Part shown: positions 33,262 to 45,950 of the stretch, one piece after another
Position numbering within the stretch: position 1 is the stretch's first letter
Layout of the letters: each line of letters begins with the position of its first letter
DNA from: Saururus chinensis
Lineage: Eukaryota > Streptophyta > Magnoliopsida > Piperales > Saururaceae
NCBI GenBank assembly: GCA_035235625.1
Contig: CP141150.1
Location: 13,640,001 to 13,704,000, forward strand
Length of the DNA stretch: 64,000 bases
Reading direction: 5' to 3'
Position numbers and translations under genes: made by a program
Notes under the pieces: model-generated
The model's input: only the letters and a program-made list of their open reading frames with translations
Told to the model about the DNA's origin: nothing
Database searches by the model: none

Positions 33262-34328
33262 CTAGGAGATGCACCGGAGGGAGTACATGGAGGCCGCCGA
33301 TGAGTCGAAGGCCGGGGAATCGTAGGAGATGTGGTGGTGGTGGTCGTGATCGTGGTCGGTGTCGAGCCCGTAGTCCATAAGGGGGCGGTACTCGAGCGCA
33401 TCGTCATGGTCCTGGACGAACTCCGGCAAGTCCACCTGACCCCGGCGGACCCTCTCCCACAGGAACTCCACCCGGTTTATGTATCTCAGCTTGCCGCACA
33501 ACCTGCGCATGTTAACACCGACCGCGTACGTTAGCCAAAGATCGTCACAATAACTAAAATGCGCCCCATCCTTATCCGGGCTAATCACGGATTATAGAAC
33601 TAATCCGGCTTGTTCGTGGGGCGTATCTTAGCAAATTAAGAGCTATAATGATAACGTATAGCGCCCAATGGAATTGCAAGCAGCGCACTTTAGCAGCACG
33701 TGCAAGGAGGACGGAAAACCAGATGCCTTACCCGGCGCCGAAGAGGATGCGGCCGAAGGTGGCAAAGAAGAGGCGGGCCTGGAGGCCCGGGTGGATGAAG
33801 TAGACGTCGTGGAGGCTCTCCTTGACGGCGGTCGGAGCCGCATCGTACGCTGACCGGAGCGCCGAGATCCCGGGAAAGTTCTCCGCCCGCGCCACCCCGG
33901 TGTGGAAGTAGACCACGCTGAAGGGCGCACCCGCCAGCCCCGGGAAAATCTTTTCCTCCAGGTACCTCCTCAGCCCCTCCCCGCTCACCGACCGAGCTGC
34001 AAGAAAGCAAATTCCAAAGAAACCGTAATCAGTAAAACACCACCATAAATCCCAAAGGAAACCGCTTTCCGCCCGGAAGAGTTCAACGATCCGACGGAAA
34101 AGCGGAGGAAGAGAAGCAGAGAGACGAAGATGCATAAGAACGCCAGGGGCACGGACGGTTTGATTTACCGGGAAAGTACTTTCCGACGATGCGGAGGATC
34201 TTCCTGCCGGCCTTGTCCTTGCCTTCGATCTTGAAGGCCTGGAGCTTGTGGAGGAGGCGCACCTCGTCGGCGTGGGGCGAGGTGGTGGGGGGGCTGAAAC
34301 TGGCGGAGCTCCTGCTTCTGTTGTCCAT
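33262..34328 (-). CDS. CRAL-TRIO (SEC14-like) domain protein
   Basis: This is a small protein of the divergent CRAL-TRIO (SEC14-like) family, presumed to bind a lipid-type ligand. The exact role in plants is not established. There are three exons on the minus strand: 34328-34169, 33996-33732 and 33502-33262, together 666 bases giving 221 residues. All junctions are GT..AG and phases match (KYFP|ARSVSGEG and FGAG|LCGKL). Conserved stretches are KIEGKDKAGRKILRIVGKYF near residue 33, FSVVYFHTGVARAENFPGIS in exon 2, and RLFFATFGRILF. The C terminus has an Asp/His-rich insert (DTDHDHDHHHH) and ends MYSLRCIS. No signal peptide or membrane span. Coding exons are strongly GC-rich compared with the AT-rich surroundings. 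A TATA box lies about 95 bases upstream of the ATG. Looks intact. Confidence 0.92.
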
Positions 34329-34422
34329 TGCCAGGAAAAGTGAGGAAAACGACGGAAAACGATGGAAAAGGAAAATCTCCCAAGTCTGTGGTCGTCTGGC
34401 TGAGGAAGTTGGCTGGGAGGGA

Positions 34423-34430
34423 GTTATATA
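34423..34430 (-). promoter_or_regulatory. TATA box of the CRAL-TRIO gene
   Basis: On the minus strand the sequence reads CCAACTATATAACTCCC, with TATATAAC at 34430-34423. This is about 95 bases before the ATG at 34328, leaving room for a short 5' leader of about 60-70 bases. Confidence 0.7.
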
Positions 34431-34439
34431 GTTGGGGTA

Positions 34440-35126
34440 TACAGGCAAAGTCAGTGGTATTATAATGCCAAGCATATAAATTTATGACGCCCGAAATATT
34501 ATAAGGCGTATTTGATGCACGTTAAGAAGAACTAAGGCGGGTGATATTAGGCGAGGTGGGTTGCGAATTGAAGTCGGGAATTTCGGGGTATATTCGAAGG
34601 GATCTTCTGTGTTCTGGATTGGGTTTCCGTCTTCTGGCAGGTGGGGCCCGCATCGGCGGCGGGCTCGCCGCTCCCATTATTATCGGGTGCTAGAGTGGCC
34701 CGCGTTTGACGGGTCTCTGCGTAGCGCGTGCTCCGCGGGCTCGCGGCTCAGATGGTGACCCAGATGCCTGACCCGGTTTGAGCTAGCCGGCCTGGGCTCC
34801 CCGAACTGGCTCAACCAGTCAACCGAATATGATGGTATGATCCGAGTGCTAAGGCATTTGGTATTTCAATTTTTAAGAGAATTTAAAACAAGTTTTATAT
34901 AGAAAAAACTTATATTCCCTCTGTCAATAGTTTTATTTTCTATTTTAAAATAAATTAAAATTATAAAATTAAATAAAGCTATTAATATGAGATTAAAAGA
35001 GTTCATATTACAGCTTGTATTTTTAAAATATGCCTTGCAACATATTGCACATCGAGATCCAATGACAAATATTATATAATGGGTCGGGGGTTCATAAAAA
35101 AATGTCCACCCCTTCAATTTTGGGCT

Positions 35127-35130
<4 letters not shown>
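34440..35130. other. Intergenic, no gene seen
   Basis: A GC-rich patch (34560-34830) contains CCGG/GACCC/CAACCAGTCAACC words like those in the element at 21026-21563, possibly a fragment of that family. The remainder is AT-rich. Confidence 0.45.

Positions 35131-35176
<46 letters not shown>
35131..35176. repeat. (TA)23 microsatellite
   Basis: An uninterrupted alternating TA tract of about 46 bases. Confidence 0.95.
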
Positions 35177-35181
<5 letters not shown>

Positions 35182-35394
35182 AATGTTGCCCTGATATACT
35201 TGTCAAACTAATTTTAACTAGTGCAAAATTGTATCTTGAATAAAAAATTTGTATAAAATAATATTTAGTTAAATTACAAAAACTAGTGAAATTTTCGACA
35301 ATTAATACAAATCATTTGGGGAAGAATTAACAATTTGGCATGCACAACATCTAGTCGCAACAATTTTCCTATATATGTGTTAGAATACTATATT

Positions 35395-36810
35395 TTCCCA
35401 TATTATGGAAAATAAATGATTACAAGAATCTTAATTAAACATAAAAAATTTAAACCTTAAGTATGGAAAATAAATGAATACAATAATCTTAATTAAACGT
35501 AAAAAATTACCTGATTCCAAATTTTTGCCTATTTTATGTGTACTTGTAACCTTTATGTTTCAAATCAACTTTTGAAAACTATACAAAAGTTATTTTCTAC
35601 TAGCATCTGTAAAGTCTATGTGGTGTATGGTATTTACAGAATAGGAATTTGTCTAGTCTTGCACGATTAGATAATTAACATGATAATTTTGTGAATAATT
35701 TTAATATGTAAATGCTCTTTTCATCCTAAATTAATAGTTCTATTTAATTTTTTAAAATAAAATAATTTTAGTTTTTTTTAAAATTAAATAAAACTATTAA
35801 TATATGATAGAGGGAGTAAAAAATCAATCAATCTAATACAAGTCTAAATTGTAGCAAACAAAAACTAAAAGAATAGTATCATTGGATTTCTTTTTTAACG
35901 TGAAAAACTCAAATTCAGGTAAAAAAACATGTGATCGCACCTATATCAAACCATCCACTATGTTTCAAAGGGTAAAAAGTGTTATTAGACAACTTGAACT
36001 AACAAGTTTACTACTAGTTGGAGGCCAACGCTCTTGAAATTTTGCTACTTTTACTTGCTCTTGGTATCCTCCAAAGTATTTCTACATGTGTCCTCATGAG
36101 ATCCTTAAAGCCCACTAGTGCATGGCCCATGTGCACATATGTGTGTGTGTGATTTTCTCTAATGATGATATGTCAAACACATAAAAAATATCCCAATCAT
36201 ATTACTTAATAAAGGAAGAATCAATTGAGAAGTAATTAATTAATCCTTTTATATTGGAAGTGATGGAAGGTTTTATCTCATAATATCTCTCAAAGTAAGC
36301 ACTTAATAGCCATTGTGGCTTGATTGGTAAAGATTGCTAGCATTTGTAAAGTGTGGAAGCTACCAGGTGTTGTATATGCTTAAGAATCGTCAGATTTTGC
36401 TAGTGTTTGATGTTCATATAAATCGATCACCGAGTTTGAACTCCGATTGCACACTTTCGGTCACTAACTTGAAACCTCTAGCCTTTTAATTTCACACAAC
36501 TAAAATTTAACCCTAAGTTTGTGATGTGCAGTGATCATCTTTTAACCGATAAAGTTCATAATATCCGCGATCGCTTGCTTAAGTTCTTTCAATAATTGCT
36601 CTTTGAATCTTCAGACTTTGAAGGCAACTCGTGCTTAAATTATCGACACACGACACAGATAAGGATTCAAAGTACACATCATTATTTGTCATTTGCTCAA
36701 GTTCTTTCAATAATTGCTCTTTGAATCTTCAGACTTTGAAGGCAACTCGGGCTTAAATTATCGACACACGACACAGATAGGGATTCAAAGTATACATCAT
36801 TATTTGTCAT
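35395..36810. repeat. Long direct repeat, block 1
   Basis: It is collinear with 38340-39735 at high identity (words ACTTGTAACCTTTA, GTCTATGTGGTGTATGGTATTTAC, AACCATCCACTATGTTTCAAAGGG and AAGAATCGTCAGATTTTG). It contains a Stowaway-like MITE (35713-35818, ending GATAGAGGGAGTA) present in both blocks. Non-coding. It could be a segmental duplication or the LTR pair of an unrecognised non-autonomous element about 4.3 kb long. Confidence 0.7.
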
Positions 36811-36815
36811 TTTTT
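36582..36815. repeat. 117-bp tandem duplication in block 1
   Basis: AAGTTCTTTCAATAATTGCT starts at 36582 and again at 36699, with the whole 117-bp unit repeated (few differences). Block 2 has a single, more diverged unit near 39615-39730, so the doubling happened after the blocks separated. Confidence 0.85.
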
Positions 36816-38339
36816 ATCATGAAATTAGGCAACACATCCAATTATTGTGTCTACCTTGTGATCTCTATTCAAAGCTGGCCCAGAAAATAGACAATACATA
36901 TATTGTCACAACACTTTTTGTCTTGTGTTGAGTTTTTTTTTGGGTAAACATAATCTATTTATCTTTCAGTTGAATGCGACCAAAGTTTTTTACTATATTT
37001 TGTGAAGCATGGGGCAACATCCTCTGTGCCAACAAATAAATAAATTAACAAACCCCATTGTTTATTTTGGTTTTATTGTGTGAAATAATCACAAACAGGA
37101 AGAAAGAAAGAAAAAAGCCAATCTTGGTCAGCAATTACAAACCGCAGCTGCCACTTTAGCTTGGCTGGGCCATTGGAGCAAGTGGAAGGCATAAGGGTGG
37201 ATATGTCTTCTGCTACAGACAACTTTTTTCCTAAGCCCCGCCGGGAAAAGCAGTCTCCTTGACTCTGACAATGCCAACCCTGTGCAACCTTGATTCAATA
37301 AGACGGTCTGAAACAAAAATTAGGTCTGGATTGATTGAGTCGCATGTAGATTGTAGACTGATCACCATTTCTATGAGTCCAAGAAGTCCACGGCAGAATT
37401 AGAGGTGAATCCATTGGCATTATTAGCATGTGCAGAATTATCGATAACCCTAACTGTTAATTAAAAGTGTGATCACAAGATTGACAGTCCAGATCACCTA
37501 TTTAAAAAGTTTACATGCAGAAGGCAAGAGCACGTGAAACAAAAAAAATTGAACTTCAACAGGATTTAAACAACTTCAAAAATCAATTGTCAATGCATAA
37601 TAAAACTATAAAGGCAATATTACTAATCTCGTTTTTTTGTAGTATGTGGAAATTATTTTAATTACTTTGTGTATTAAGAATAATAATGTGGCTAATTGGA
37701 CCTTAGTAAAGTCCTCCTTCCCCCAAACAAAACAAATTTTTTTTATTTTTTACTCTAGTACTTCATATGCGACACCCTGTATTTTTTAAGAAAAATATAA
37801 TCTTTTATTTTAAAATTTTCTATTTCAACAATAAGCCACCGATGTATCAGTGCTCATATCGGAGAATTATATTTACGTTAGTAAAACCATAAGTTGTGGT
37901 TATTTGGGGAAATTGTAGTTGGTTTTGTGATTTTGGACTCTTGAAATGTTTATGCACTATTTAGAAAGATGAAATCTCGGTATTTCGAATTTTGGGGAGT
38001 TTTCTGTGGAGTTTAAACGTGACTATGGCATCTGGGAGTGGAGCAGCAGAGGATTGCACTCTCTACATATTCAAAGTCAGATTGCACCTTTTTCCGTTGT
38101 TTAATCATTTATTTTACATGATGCGTAAGATCTTCTAATTTTATTTTATTTTTAATTGTGTAAAATTATTTAATTTTTTTGGGGGTAATAGGTTGTTTAG
38201 TTATAAATTCCTTAAGGTTAATTTTATTTTATTAGTATCAAGTTTGAGTCACCTAATTTTTACCTATTTGAGGGTATTGTTTTCTATTTTTTCTTAATTA
38301 AAAGAACATGCCCCACCGTGAGACCCATGTATGTGTGGG
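36816..38339. other. Spacer between direct repeat blocks, no gene
   Basis: AT-rich. No protein or RNA gene was recognised. A 62-codon minus-strand frame at 37128-37316 has no recognisable family and is not called. Confidence 0.4.
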
Positions 38340-39735
38340 ATGAATATGAGAATACAAGAATCTTAATTAAACATAAAAATTAAACCTTAAGTATGGAAAA
38401 TAAATGAATACAAGAATCTTAATTAAACATAAAAAATTAAACCTTAAGTATTGGAAATAAATGAATACAAGAATCTTATTTAAACACAAAAAATTACCTG
38501 ATTCCATATTTTAGCCTATTTTGTATGTCCTTGTAACCTTTAGTGTTTCAAATCAACTTTTGAAAACTATACAAAAGTTAATGTTTTATTTAAATTACAA
38601 TAGTTTTTTTCTACTCACATTTGGAAAGTCTATGTGGTGTATGGTATTTACACAGTAGGAATTCGTCTAATAACAGTATGCACTATTAGATAATTAACAT
38701 GATAATTCTGGGAACAATTTCAATATGCAAATACTCCGTTCATCCTAAATTAATAATTCTATTTAATTTTTAAAAATAGATTAATTTAAATTTTTTTAAA
38801 ATCAAATAAAACTATTAATATGTGATAGAGCTAGGGAGTAAAAAATCAATTAATCCAATACAAGTCTAAATCGTAGCAAACAAAAACTAAAAGAATAGTG
38901 TCCTTGGATTTCTTTTTTAACGTGAAAAACTTAAATTCAGGTAAAAAACATGTGATCCCACCTATATCAAACCATCCACTATGTTTCAAAGGGTAAAACG
39001 TGTTATTAGACAACGAACCAACAAGTTTACTACTAGTTGGAGACCAACGCTCTTGACATTTTGCTGCTTCTACTTGCTCTTGGTATCCACCAAAGCATTT
39101 CTACGTATCCTCATGAGATCCTTAAAGCCCACTAGTGCATGATCCATTTGCACGCACTGTCGTGTTTATGTATTTTAGATTTTCTATAATGATGATATGT
39201 CAAACACATAAAAGAATATCACAATCATATTACTTAATAAAGGAAGCATCAATTGAGAATTGATTAATTAATCCTTTTATATTGGAAGTGATAGAAGGTT
39301 TTACGTCATAATATCTCTCAAAGTAAGCATGCACTTAATAGCCATTGTGGTTTGTCGTTTGGTAAAAAGATTGCTAGCATTTGTAAAGTGTGGAAGCTTC
39401 AAGGAGTTGTATATGCTTAAGAATCGTCAGATTTTGTTGGTGTTTGATGTTCATAGAAATCGATTACCGTGTTTGAACTCTGATTGCACACTTTCCGTCA
39501 CTAGCTTAAAACCTCTAGCTTTTTAATTTCATACAACTAAAATTTAACACTAAGTTTGTGATGTATAGTGATAATCTTTTAACTGATAAAGTTCATAATA
39601 TCTGCGATCACTTGCTTAAGTTCTTTCAATAATTTCTCTTTGAATCTTCACTTTGAACGCAACTCGTACTTCAATTATTGACACACGCGGCTCATATACG
39701 GATTTTAAAGTATACATCATTATTTGACATTAGCC
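38340..39735. repeat. Long direct repeat, block 2
   Basis: Partner of 35395-36810. It starts with three tandem copies of a roughly 56-bp unit (ACAAGAATCTTAATTAAACA, with AACCTTAAGTATGGAAAATAAATGAAT), where block 1 has two. The MITE at about 38730-38840 is shared. Confidence 0.7.
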
Positions 39736-39865
39736 AACACATACAATCATTGTGTGTTCGCCTTGGGACTTCTAAAGGTTAGGGGTAATTGTATAATTTT
39801 AGTTAAAGTTAAGGATATTTTAAAAGATAGAATTCATGTATTGGAGTAGAGCTTGAAGTAGCGAA

Positions 39866-42718
39866 TGTAACGAACCAAAGAACACGTAAAACAGAGATCG
39901 AAAACGATAATTATGACCTCAAAAATTGTGTCACATGGGTGAGACCCACGTTTAAAGTACGGATTAACCTACCCATGTAGGGTCTATTTTCAAAGGGTTC
40001 ATCAATACAAGTTCATCAGTACTAAGAGTGCGCGATTCCAACTTCGGGGTATGAAGATATAGTGTTTTTAAGTTTTAGAAATAGAAAAAAGAAAAATATT
40101 AAATTTGTCGCCACATGGTAGTGCGTGAGCCGTGCAAGTACCACGCGTCAGGAAACTAACGTGTGTCTGATGTGCACGTCAAAAGTATAACGTGTCAAAC
40201 ATGAGTCAAACACGCGTCACTTCTCTTTCCCTATATAAACCGTCAATTTAAAAAAAAAATTCAAGAACATTCCGAAACTTCTTTTTTTCATTTCTCACTA
40301 GTTTTAAGTTCGATTTGAGTTGTTCAAAAAGCATTATTAGTTAATTTGATGTGTTCTACGTAATGGAAGCATCCATTCATTGAGTTGGTGACTTATAAGG
40401 AAGAAATACCCCAGGGCAAGAGCAGACTCTGCTCGTTGCCCTCGAGCCACGTGGGTTTATTCTGATTTTCTTCCGTTTAAAAGGCATTCTTAGCTAATTC
40501 GATGGTGTTCTACGAAATGGAAGCACCCACTCATCGAGTTAGTGACTCCATAAGGGTGGTGAAATGCCTTGGGGTAAGAGGAGAATCTACGTGTCACCCT
40601 TGAGCCCTAAAGAGATAGAAGTGGCCCAGAGTAAGAGGGGGGTCCGTCCTCCGCCGTCGGGCTATAACATGGGAAGTGGCCCCCAAGTAGGGGAGGCTCT
40701 ATCATCCACTAAAGGGCCACGTAGTGTGAGATACATCCCCGGGTTAAAGGGAAGTTCTGTCCACAGCCTACAGGCACAAAATGAGAAAAGTGTCTCTGGG
40801 TAGGGGAAATTTTGTCCTCTTCCTATGTGCACGGGAAGTATGAAGTATCTCGGGTTAAGAGGAGGTTATGTCTGTTGCCTTCGGGCCACAAAGAGGGAAA
40901 TGTCTCGCGTTAAAGGGAGTGTGTCTGCCACCTTCAGAAGTAATGAGAAAGATGTTCTAAAGCTAGAGGAGGCTTTGCCCGCCATCTCCGGACCTAAAAG
41001 GGAGGACGCCTTGAGGAAACGAGCAACCCCGAACGTTGCTACTTCTGAAACTATAAGGGAGTAAGCATTTTTGACCTTCCGATTTAATATTATTGATATG
41101 CATGCACATCTTACTTAGAGTTATTATTATGCTAATTAAGATATATGATTTGCTATGATATGAAATATGTTGATATGTTCCGATTCGATCTGCTTTGATA
41201 TATATATTTTAATGTGATCTAATCTGCTTTGAAATGCTCTATCATGGGCGCGAAGCTTTGCCTAGCACCCGCACTCGTGATGGCCTGGCTGCACAGTGCA
41301 ACCAATAACCACTCTCTTCCCTTCCCACTCGTATGCGCAAGGGAAAACAAAACAGCAACACAGTCCAACCTGGTGCAAGGCTCTCCACCCAAGCTATATT
41401 TTTGTCCGCTAAAATACAATGTAGGGAGAGGGCAAGTGCAGAACAACCAGGCTGAGAACTCTCTTCTCTTGCTCCCTGGTTCGTTGTGCAGGAAGAATCA
41501 AATTATTCACCCTCCTGGCTGCCCCAACCATTCCCTTATATAGACTCAGCCATAGGCTGGCCGTCCTAGAGGAATTAGAAGTACAAAACCCACCCAATAC
41601 AAGAGTCTTCACCCTATCCAACTCTCAACCCAAATCCATTCCGAGCTAGCATAGTTTAGGAGGTCTTCAAGAGTCCGTCCTCCGCTAGAAGTCCATCACC
41701 ATGCTGCCACCAAGAGTCAGCCCATCCGAGGGAACCAACCACTCCATCTCCCATCCGCCCTAGGAGTGTGACCAACCTGCCTGTGTGAGTCCTGTCCGTC
41801 CTAGGAATCTGCTGCCCTGTCTCCTACTCCAACTAGGAGTGTAGCCAACTAGCATCGTTGAATCCCATCCACCTTAAGAGTCCTCCCCAAAGTCCAAGCA
41901 ACGCCCAGCTTCGCTGCTAGAGTCCCACCCGCACAAGGACTCCTACCTAGTTTGCTCCACGAGGCGAGTAGCTCATCCGGAACACCTCCTGCGCTGTCCC
42001 AGCATCCATCCGTGCCCAAGGGGCTGCCTAGGTTGTCTGTCGCCTAGCAAAACTTGGTTGTCCGCTGCCAAGTATGGGGGTAGCCGCCCCTTTCCGCATC
42101 CGTCAAGTTAAGGGGCTAACATGCTCTATTGTGATATGATATGCTTTGATTTGATCTGATATATATAATCAGTTTGGTCGGATATATAAAATCTAATATG
42201 ATTTGATATGATCTAATTTACTCTCTGGTGTGTTCTGCTCTGCTATATGATAGATTGAGAGGTGTGATTCTGCTGTTTTATTGGCTTTCATTTGACTCCG
42301 ATGATTTATCATATTTTCGTATGACTCTGAATAATTTATTCGGATATAAAGATATACGTATTTTAACATATATAATTTTGTGTTGTCTGATGCATGTATT
42401 AGTGATTAGGCAGAACTACGTTATGATATGATCGTATTGGAATAACGTTGTAGATGTTATCCAATACGTACGTAGGCAACCAACGGTACAACAATGTTGG
42501 CCAATCTAAATTAATTATAATATTATGTTTGTTCTTACCAACGCGCAATGAAGTACTAAAGCTCTGTAGTGTGTAGAGGAAGTTACAACTCTCGCACACA
42601 GAGTCCGCTGCTCCTAGTCGGTCTCATTGTTTTGATTTTTTTGTTAATTTAATTTACTCCGATTTTATTTTCCGAATAAACCCCAATCCAGGTCAATTTT
42701 CTGGGTCGGGGTGTTACA
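39866..42718 (-). mobile_element. Ty3/gypsy-type LTR (solo), minus orientation
   Basis: Read on the minus strand, it starts TGTAACACCCCGACCCAGAA (at 42718) and ends GTTCTTTGGTTCGTTACA (at 39866). The region 42400-42600 is the inverse of 11180-11370 in the solo LTR at 11072, and the 39900-40050 part corresponds to the other end, so both belong to one family. Subrepeats with a roughly 60-70-bp rhythm and AAGAGGAG/GAAGTG words fill 40560-41050. No target duplication is visible (GCGAA versus CCTGC). It is interrupted at 41243-42120. Confidence 0.65.
41243..42120. mobile_element. 878-bp unclassified insertion with 9-bp TSD
   Basis: The nonamer ATGCTCTAT occurs at 41234-41242 and 42121-42129, exactly bracketing GC-rich sequence unlike the AT-rich LTR around it. 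The ends CATGGGCGCG and GGGGCTAAC are not inverted repeats. A 9-bp duplication is typical of Mutator-like elements, but without TIRs the class stays open. It contains repeated TAGGAGTGT/CCTAGGA phrases and TTATATAGACTCAG at about 41536. No protein was recognised. Confidence 0.55.
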
Positions 42719-44520
42719 CCTGCATTTGGTTATGACAATTCCATCAAACTCTACATATGCCCGACCAATCATGGTGCCCATCATTGACCTTATAGTAGTT
42801 GTGGTTAGCTTCATACAATATATGAAATCTAAGGCACTTGTTGTAAGCATCAATTTCCAATTTCTAACAACTTTATTATTTTGAAGGATGGACATGAGGA
42901 GCAAGTAAAAGATCCTTTCAAGTGGACATCCTATGCAAGGGAGGCATTGTTAGGGCCTAGTTGTAGAAGCCCTTTCTATCATGATCTTGCAGTGAAGTAT
43001 AAGATTAAGGATTGTAGGGGGGACGATGCTGGTTGGTTTGATAGCAGCATTGTCAACCCATATGTGGCGTTGATCTAGAAGTATGTAGAAGGAAGGGAGT
43101 TGGATGACAAAGGGCATCCCAAAGTCCACATTTTTTATCTACATTTCCTTGTACATATTTGGCCATCTTATCATACTTTTTCTTTCTATTTTATTCATTT
43201 ACCTACTTTAGTTTGTGGTTGCTGAAAAATTCATACTCATTCATCGACAACATGTGAGCAATGGTTTCATTTACTCTCCGATGCATGAGGATGGTACATT
43301 TTCCTTGTCCCCCTAGCACATGAATGATGTGCAACGTACTCCACCTCAAAAGGACATGTATTTGCCTCCAATAAATAGAACATGAACTTTCCAACTTCTA
43401 CTTACATCTTTAAATACAACTGTAACCCTACGCTTTCCATTCCTCACAAATTTGTAGAGCAATTGTAAACTGTTTCAATGTCTTCCTAACTTCAGACTAA
43501 TCCTTGAACTGTTGTGCAATGCCTATGAAGTTATTCTCCCATATGCTACACTGCAATGATGTTGCCTAACTACTTTAATCTTCACAATTTCATTTGGCAC
43601 AATGTCATTCTTATTCTTGTACACACTAGCTTGTGTTTGCAATGTTCGATGCCCCCACATTGTCACTTACTAACATCTTACAATCACCACCAAGCCGACT
43701 AAACACATCTACCATCTCCACCAACCCAATGTCATTTGCAACAACTATCACATCATCAACATCATGGGATATTTATGTCACACACATTAGCAGGAACAAG
43801 ATTGAAAGATGTAGCCACCCGTTGTATATAGGAGATATGTACTTTACCTAGTTGGACATAAAGCAAATGATTGATCACTCCAACAATTTTTGTTTTTCCA
43901 TTGCCATTAGACTCAGTCACACCCCTAAAGCATGCCAATACTCTAAGTTTAGAAGACGGTTCCTGGAATAAAAAAACTATCTTGTCATCATGCACATATT
44001 TTCTATTGCAATGACCGTTGTGATGACTGTTGCGGTGACCATTGCAATAGCCATACGATGACAACCTATGCCACCAAAACTGAGTGGCGAAGGTCGAGTT
44101 AGCTACTACAATTGAGGGACAGAGACCGATTAGCCATCAGAACTAAGGGGCAGTCGGCTAGACTGATGAGCTGAAACGAAGCCTAGTCACCTGCTTTAGG
44201 GCAGAAGGGAGGAATAAGGCATCTAATGGCAAAAGGGAAAGAGCTAATAGGTGTGGCCGAAAGGAAAAGGGTAGGATGATGGCAGTTGTAAGCAGAAAGG
44301 GATGGGGGAGGGCAATGGTACTTGCGGTCCGAAGGGAATCGTGGAAGGGACTAAGGCGTAGGATCAGACGGACACATGATCAGATGTACCATATGGATGC
44401 ACAAAGCTGGTAGGCAGAAGAGAGGGCAGTGCCGGTGGAAATTAGGTACAACCGAAATAGAAAAATAGGCGGGATGGGATATTATAGATGGAAGGGAAAA
44501 TTCAGTGTTTTTTAAGTGGA
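42719..44520. other. Unclassified decayed sequence
   Basis: Open frames are short: plus strand 42881-43078 (KDGHEEQVKDPFKWTSYARE) and minus strand 43762-44064 (KTKIVGVINHLLYVQLGKVH). They look like ancient coding sequence, possibly a transposase, but I do not recognise the family and see stops throughout. 44080-44520 is purine-rich and non-coding. Confidence 0.35.
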
Positions 44521-44819
44521 AGCCCATCCTCCTTATTTATATATCGAATAGGTAATATTTTCAAACCAACTTTTCGGTTTGATGTGTATCTTAAAATTTT
44601 ATAATAAAATTTTCTATTTTCTTTTAAATATGTAGCTGAAGCTGCATCTCATTACCGTTCATTATCTTTAGCAGGTCAAATTATTGTGTTTCACGATGAT
44701 ACGATGGCAAAGGATAGTCACCTGTACCTCTTGTAGCTTTTTTAATTATTTACAAAAGTTGGAAGCGACATATTAGGTTATTAGCACACAAATTGAATGT
44801 TTTTTTTATAATGCATGGT

Positions 44820-45950
44820 AGGGCTGCTTCGGAACCAGGACCCAATCCAACCTGGATGAAATCGACCTGACCCAATTCGGGTTGGGCCGGGTCCTTTTTT
44901 GGTCGGGTATTGAAATAAAAAACCTGGATGCTTTTCAGGTCGGGTCAGGTTCTACTCACAAAATACCCAAGATGAACCGACTTGATATTTAACCCATAAC
45001 TCAACCCGGAGTATTAACATAAACCATAAGACTATATATTATTTCCTCTCCATTCCCTAACATGGCCGCCACTTTTCTTCTCCATCAAATCTATTTATCT
45101 GTGATCGGCTCTGTCTCTCCTCACCCTTCAATGTGACCAATTCCTCTCGTCATCGGCGTCAGAGGCCAGGATCCAATTTTTTCAGTGAAGCATCTCTCCG
45201 TCGGCTAGGATCCAATCTCCTAACTAAGCATCGCTGCCCGCTTCCTCCTCCACCTCACATCACTGTTAGCAACCTTATGCCATTCACATGTATCTATTAG
45301 TTTATATTTTTGGACCTCTTTGATTTTTATTATTTTATTGTATGTCGCTGGTCCCGCCGTCCAAAGTAAACCATCCAAAGTATCTCAGTAAAGTTGGAGA
45401 ATGGATCATCTTTCTGACAATAGGAAGCATATTGTGCCAATCATCCCTCCATTCTCCAACTTCACTAAGATGAAATCTGTTTCTGTAATATTGTTCAAGG
45501 TTCTTTGAACTTTGATGCATTCTCAATGTCGTAATTGTTGTCATCCTATTGTCTACACAATATTCATACTATTTTGCCTAGAAGGTTGTCTTTTTTTAAA
45601 AAAAAAAAATTCCATCATTTTATCTATTTTAATTTACATGTTCATAGATCTGTTTTATCCTGAAAATTTTGTGTATTTAACTTCTAACCCTTCTAGTTCC
45701 TTGCATGTTCTTCTAATTTTTACAATTATTTTTTAAGCATTCTCCATACCGGGTTATCTCCATACTAGGTTATCAGTGACTGACCTATGTTTTTGGGAAC
45801 CAACCTGACCCAATCCGACCTGAGATAAGATCTTGGTTCTTATCTCGGGTTAACCTCAGGTTGGGTCAGGTTTTAAGATCTCAGGTATAATATCGGGTCG
45901 GGTCTATAAATCTCGGTTCTTCTCTCTCACAAGGCCCGGTCCCCTGAAGT
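44820..45950. other. Repeat with GGGTCGGGT-type ends, no gene
   Basis: The left part (44825-45010) is rich in ACCCAATCC/GGTCGGGT words. The right part (45790-45920) has the complementary set (GACCCAATCCGACC, CAGGTTGGGTCAGG). An internal inverted repeat, AGTTGGAGAATGGA and its inverse, lies at about 45391 and 45450. It resembles a non-autonomous transposon, class unknown. Confidence 0.45.

Noticed and set aside
40564..41064. Two consecutive plus-strand frames of 79 codons
   Set aside because: They lie in the subrepeat region of the minus-strand LTR. The spacing of repeats, not protein constraint, explains the openness.
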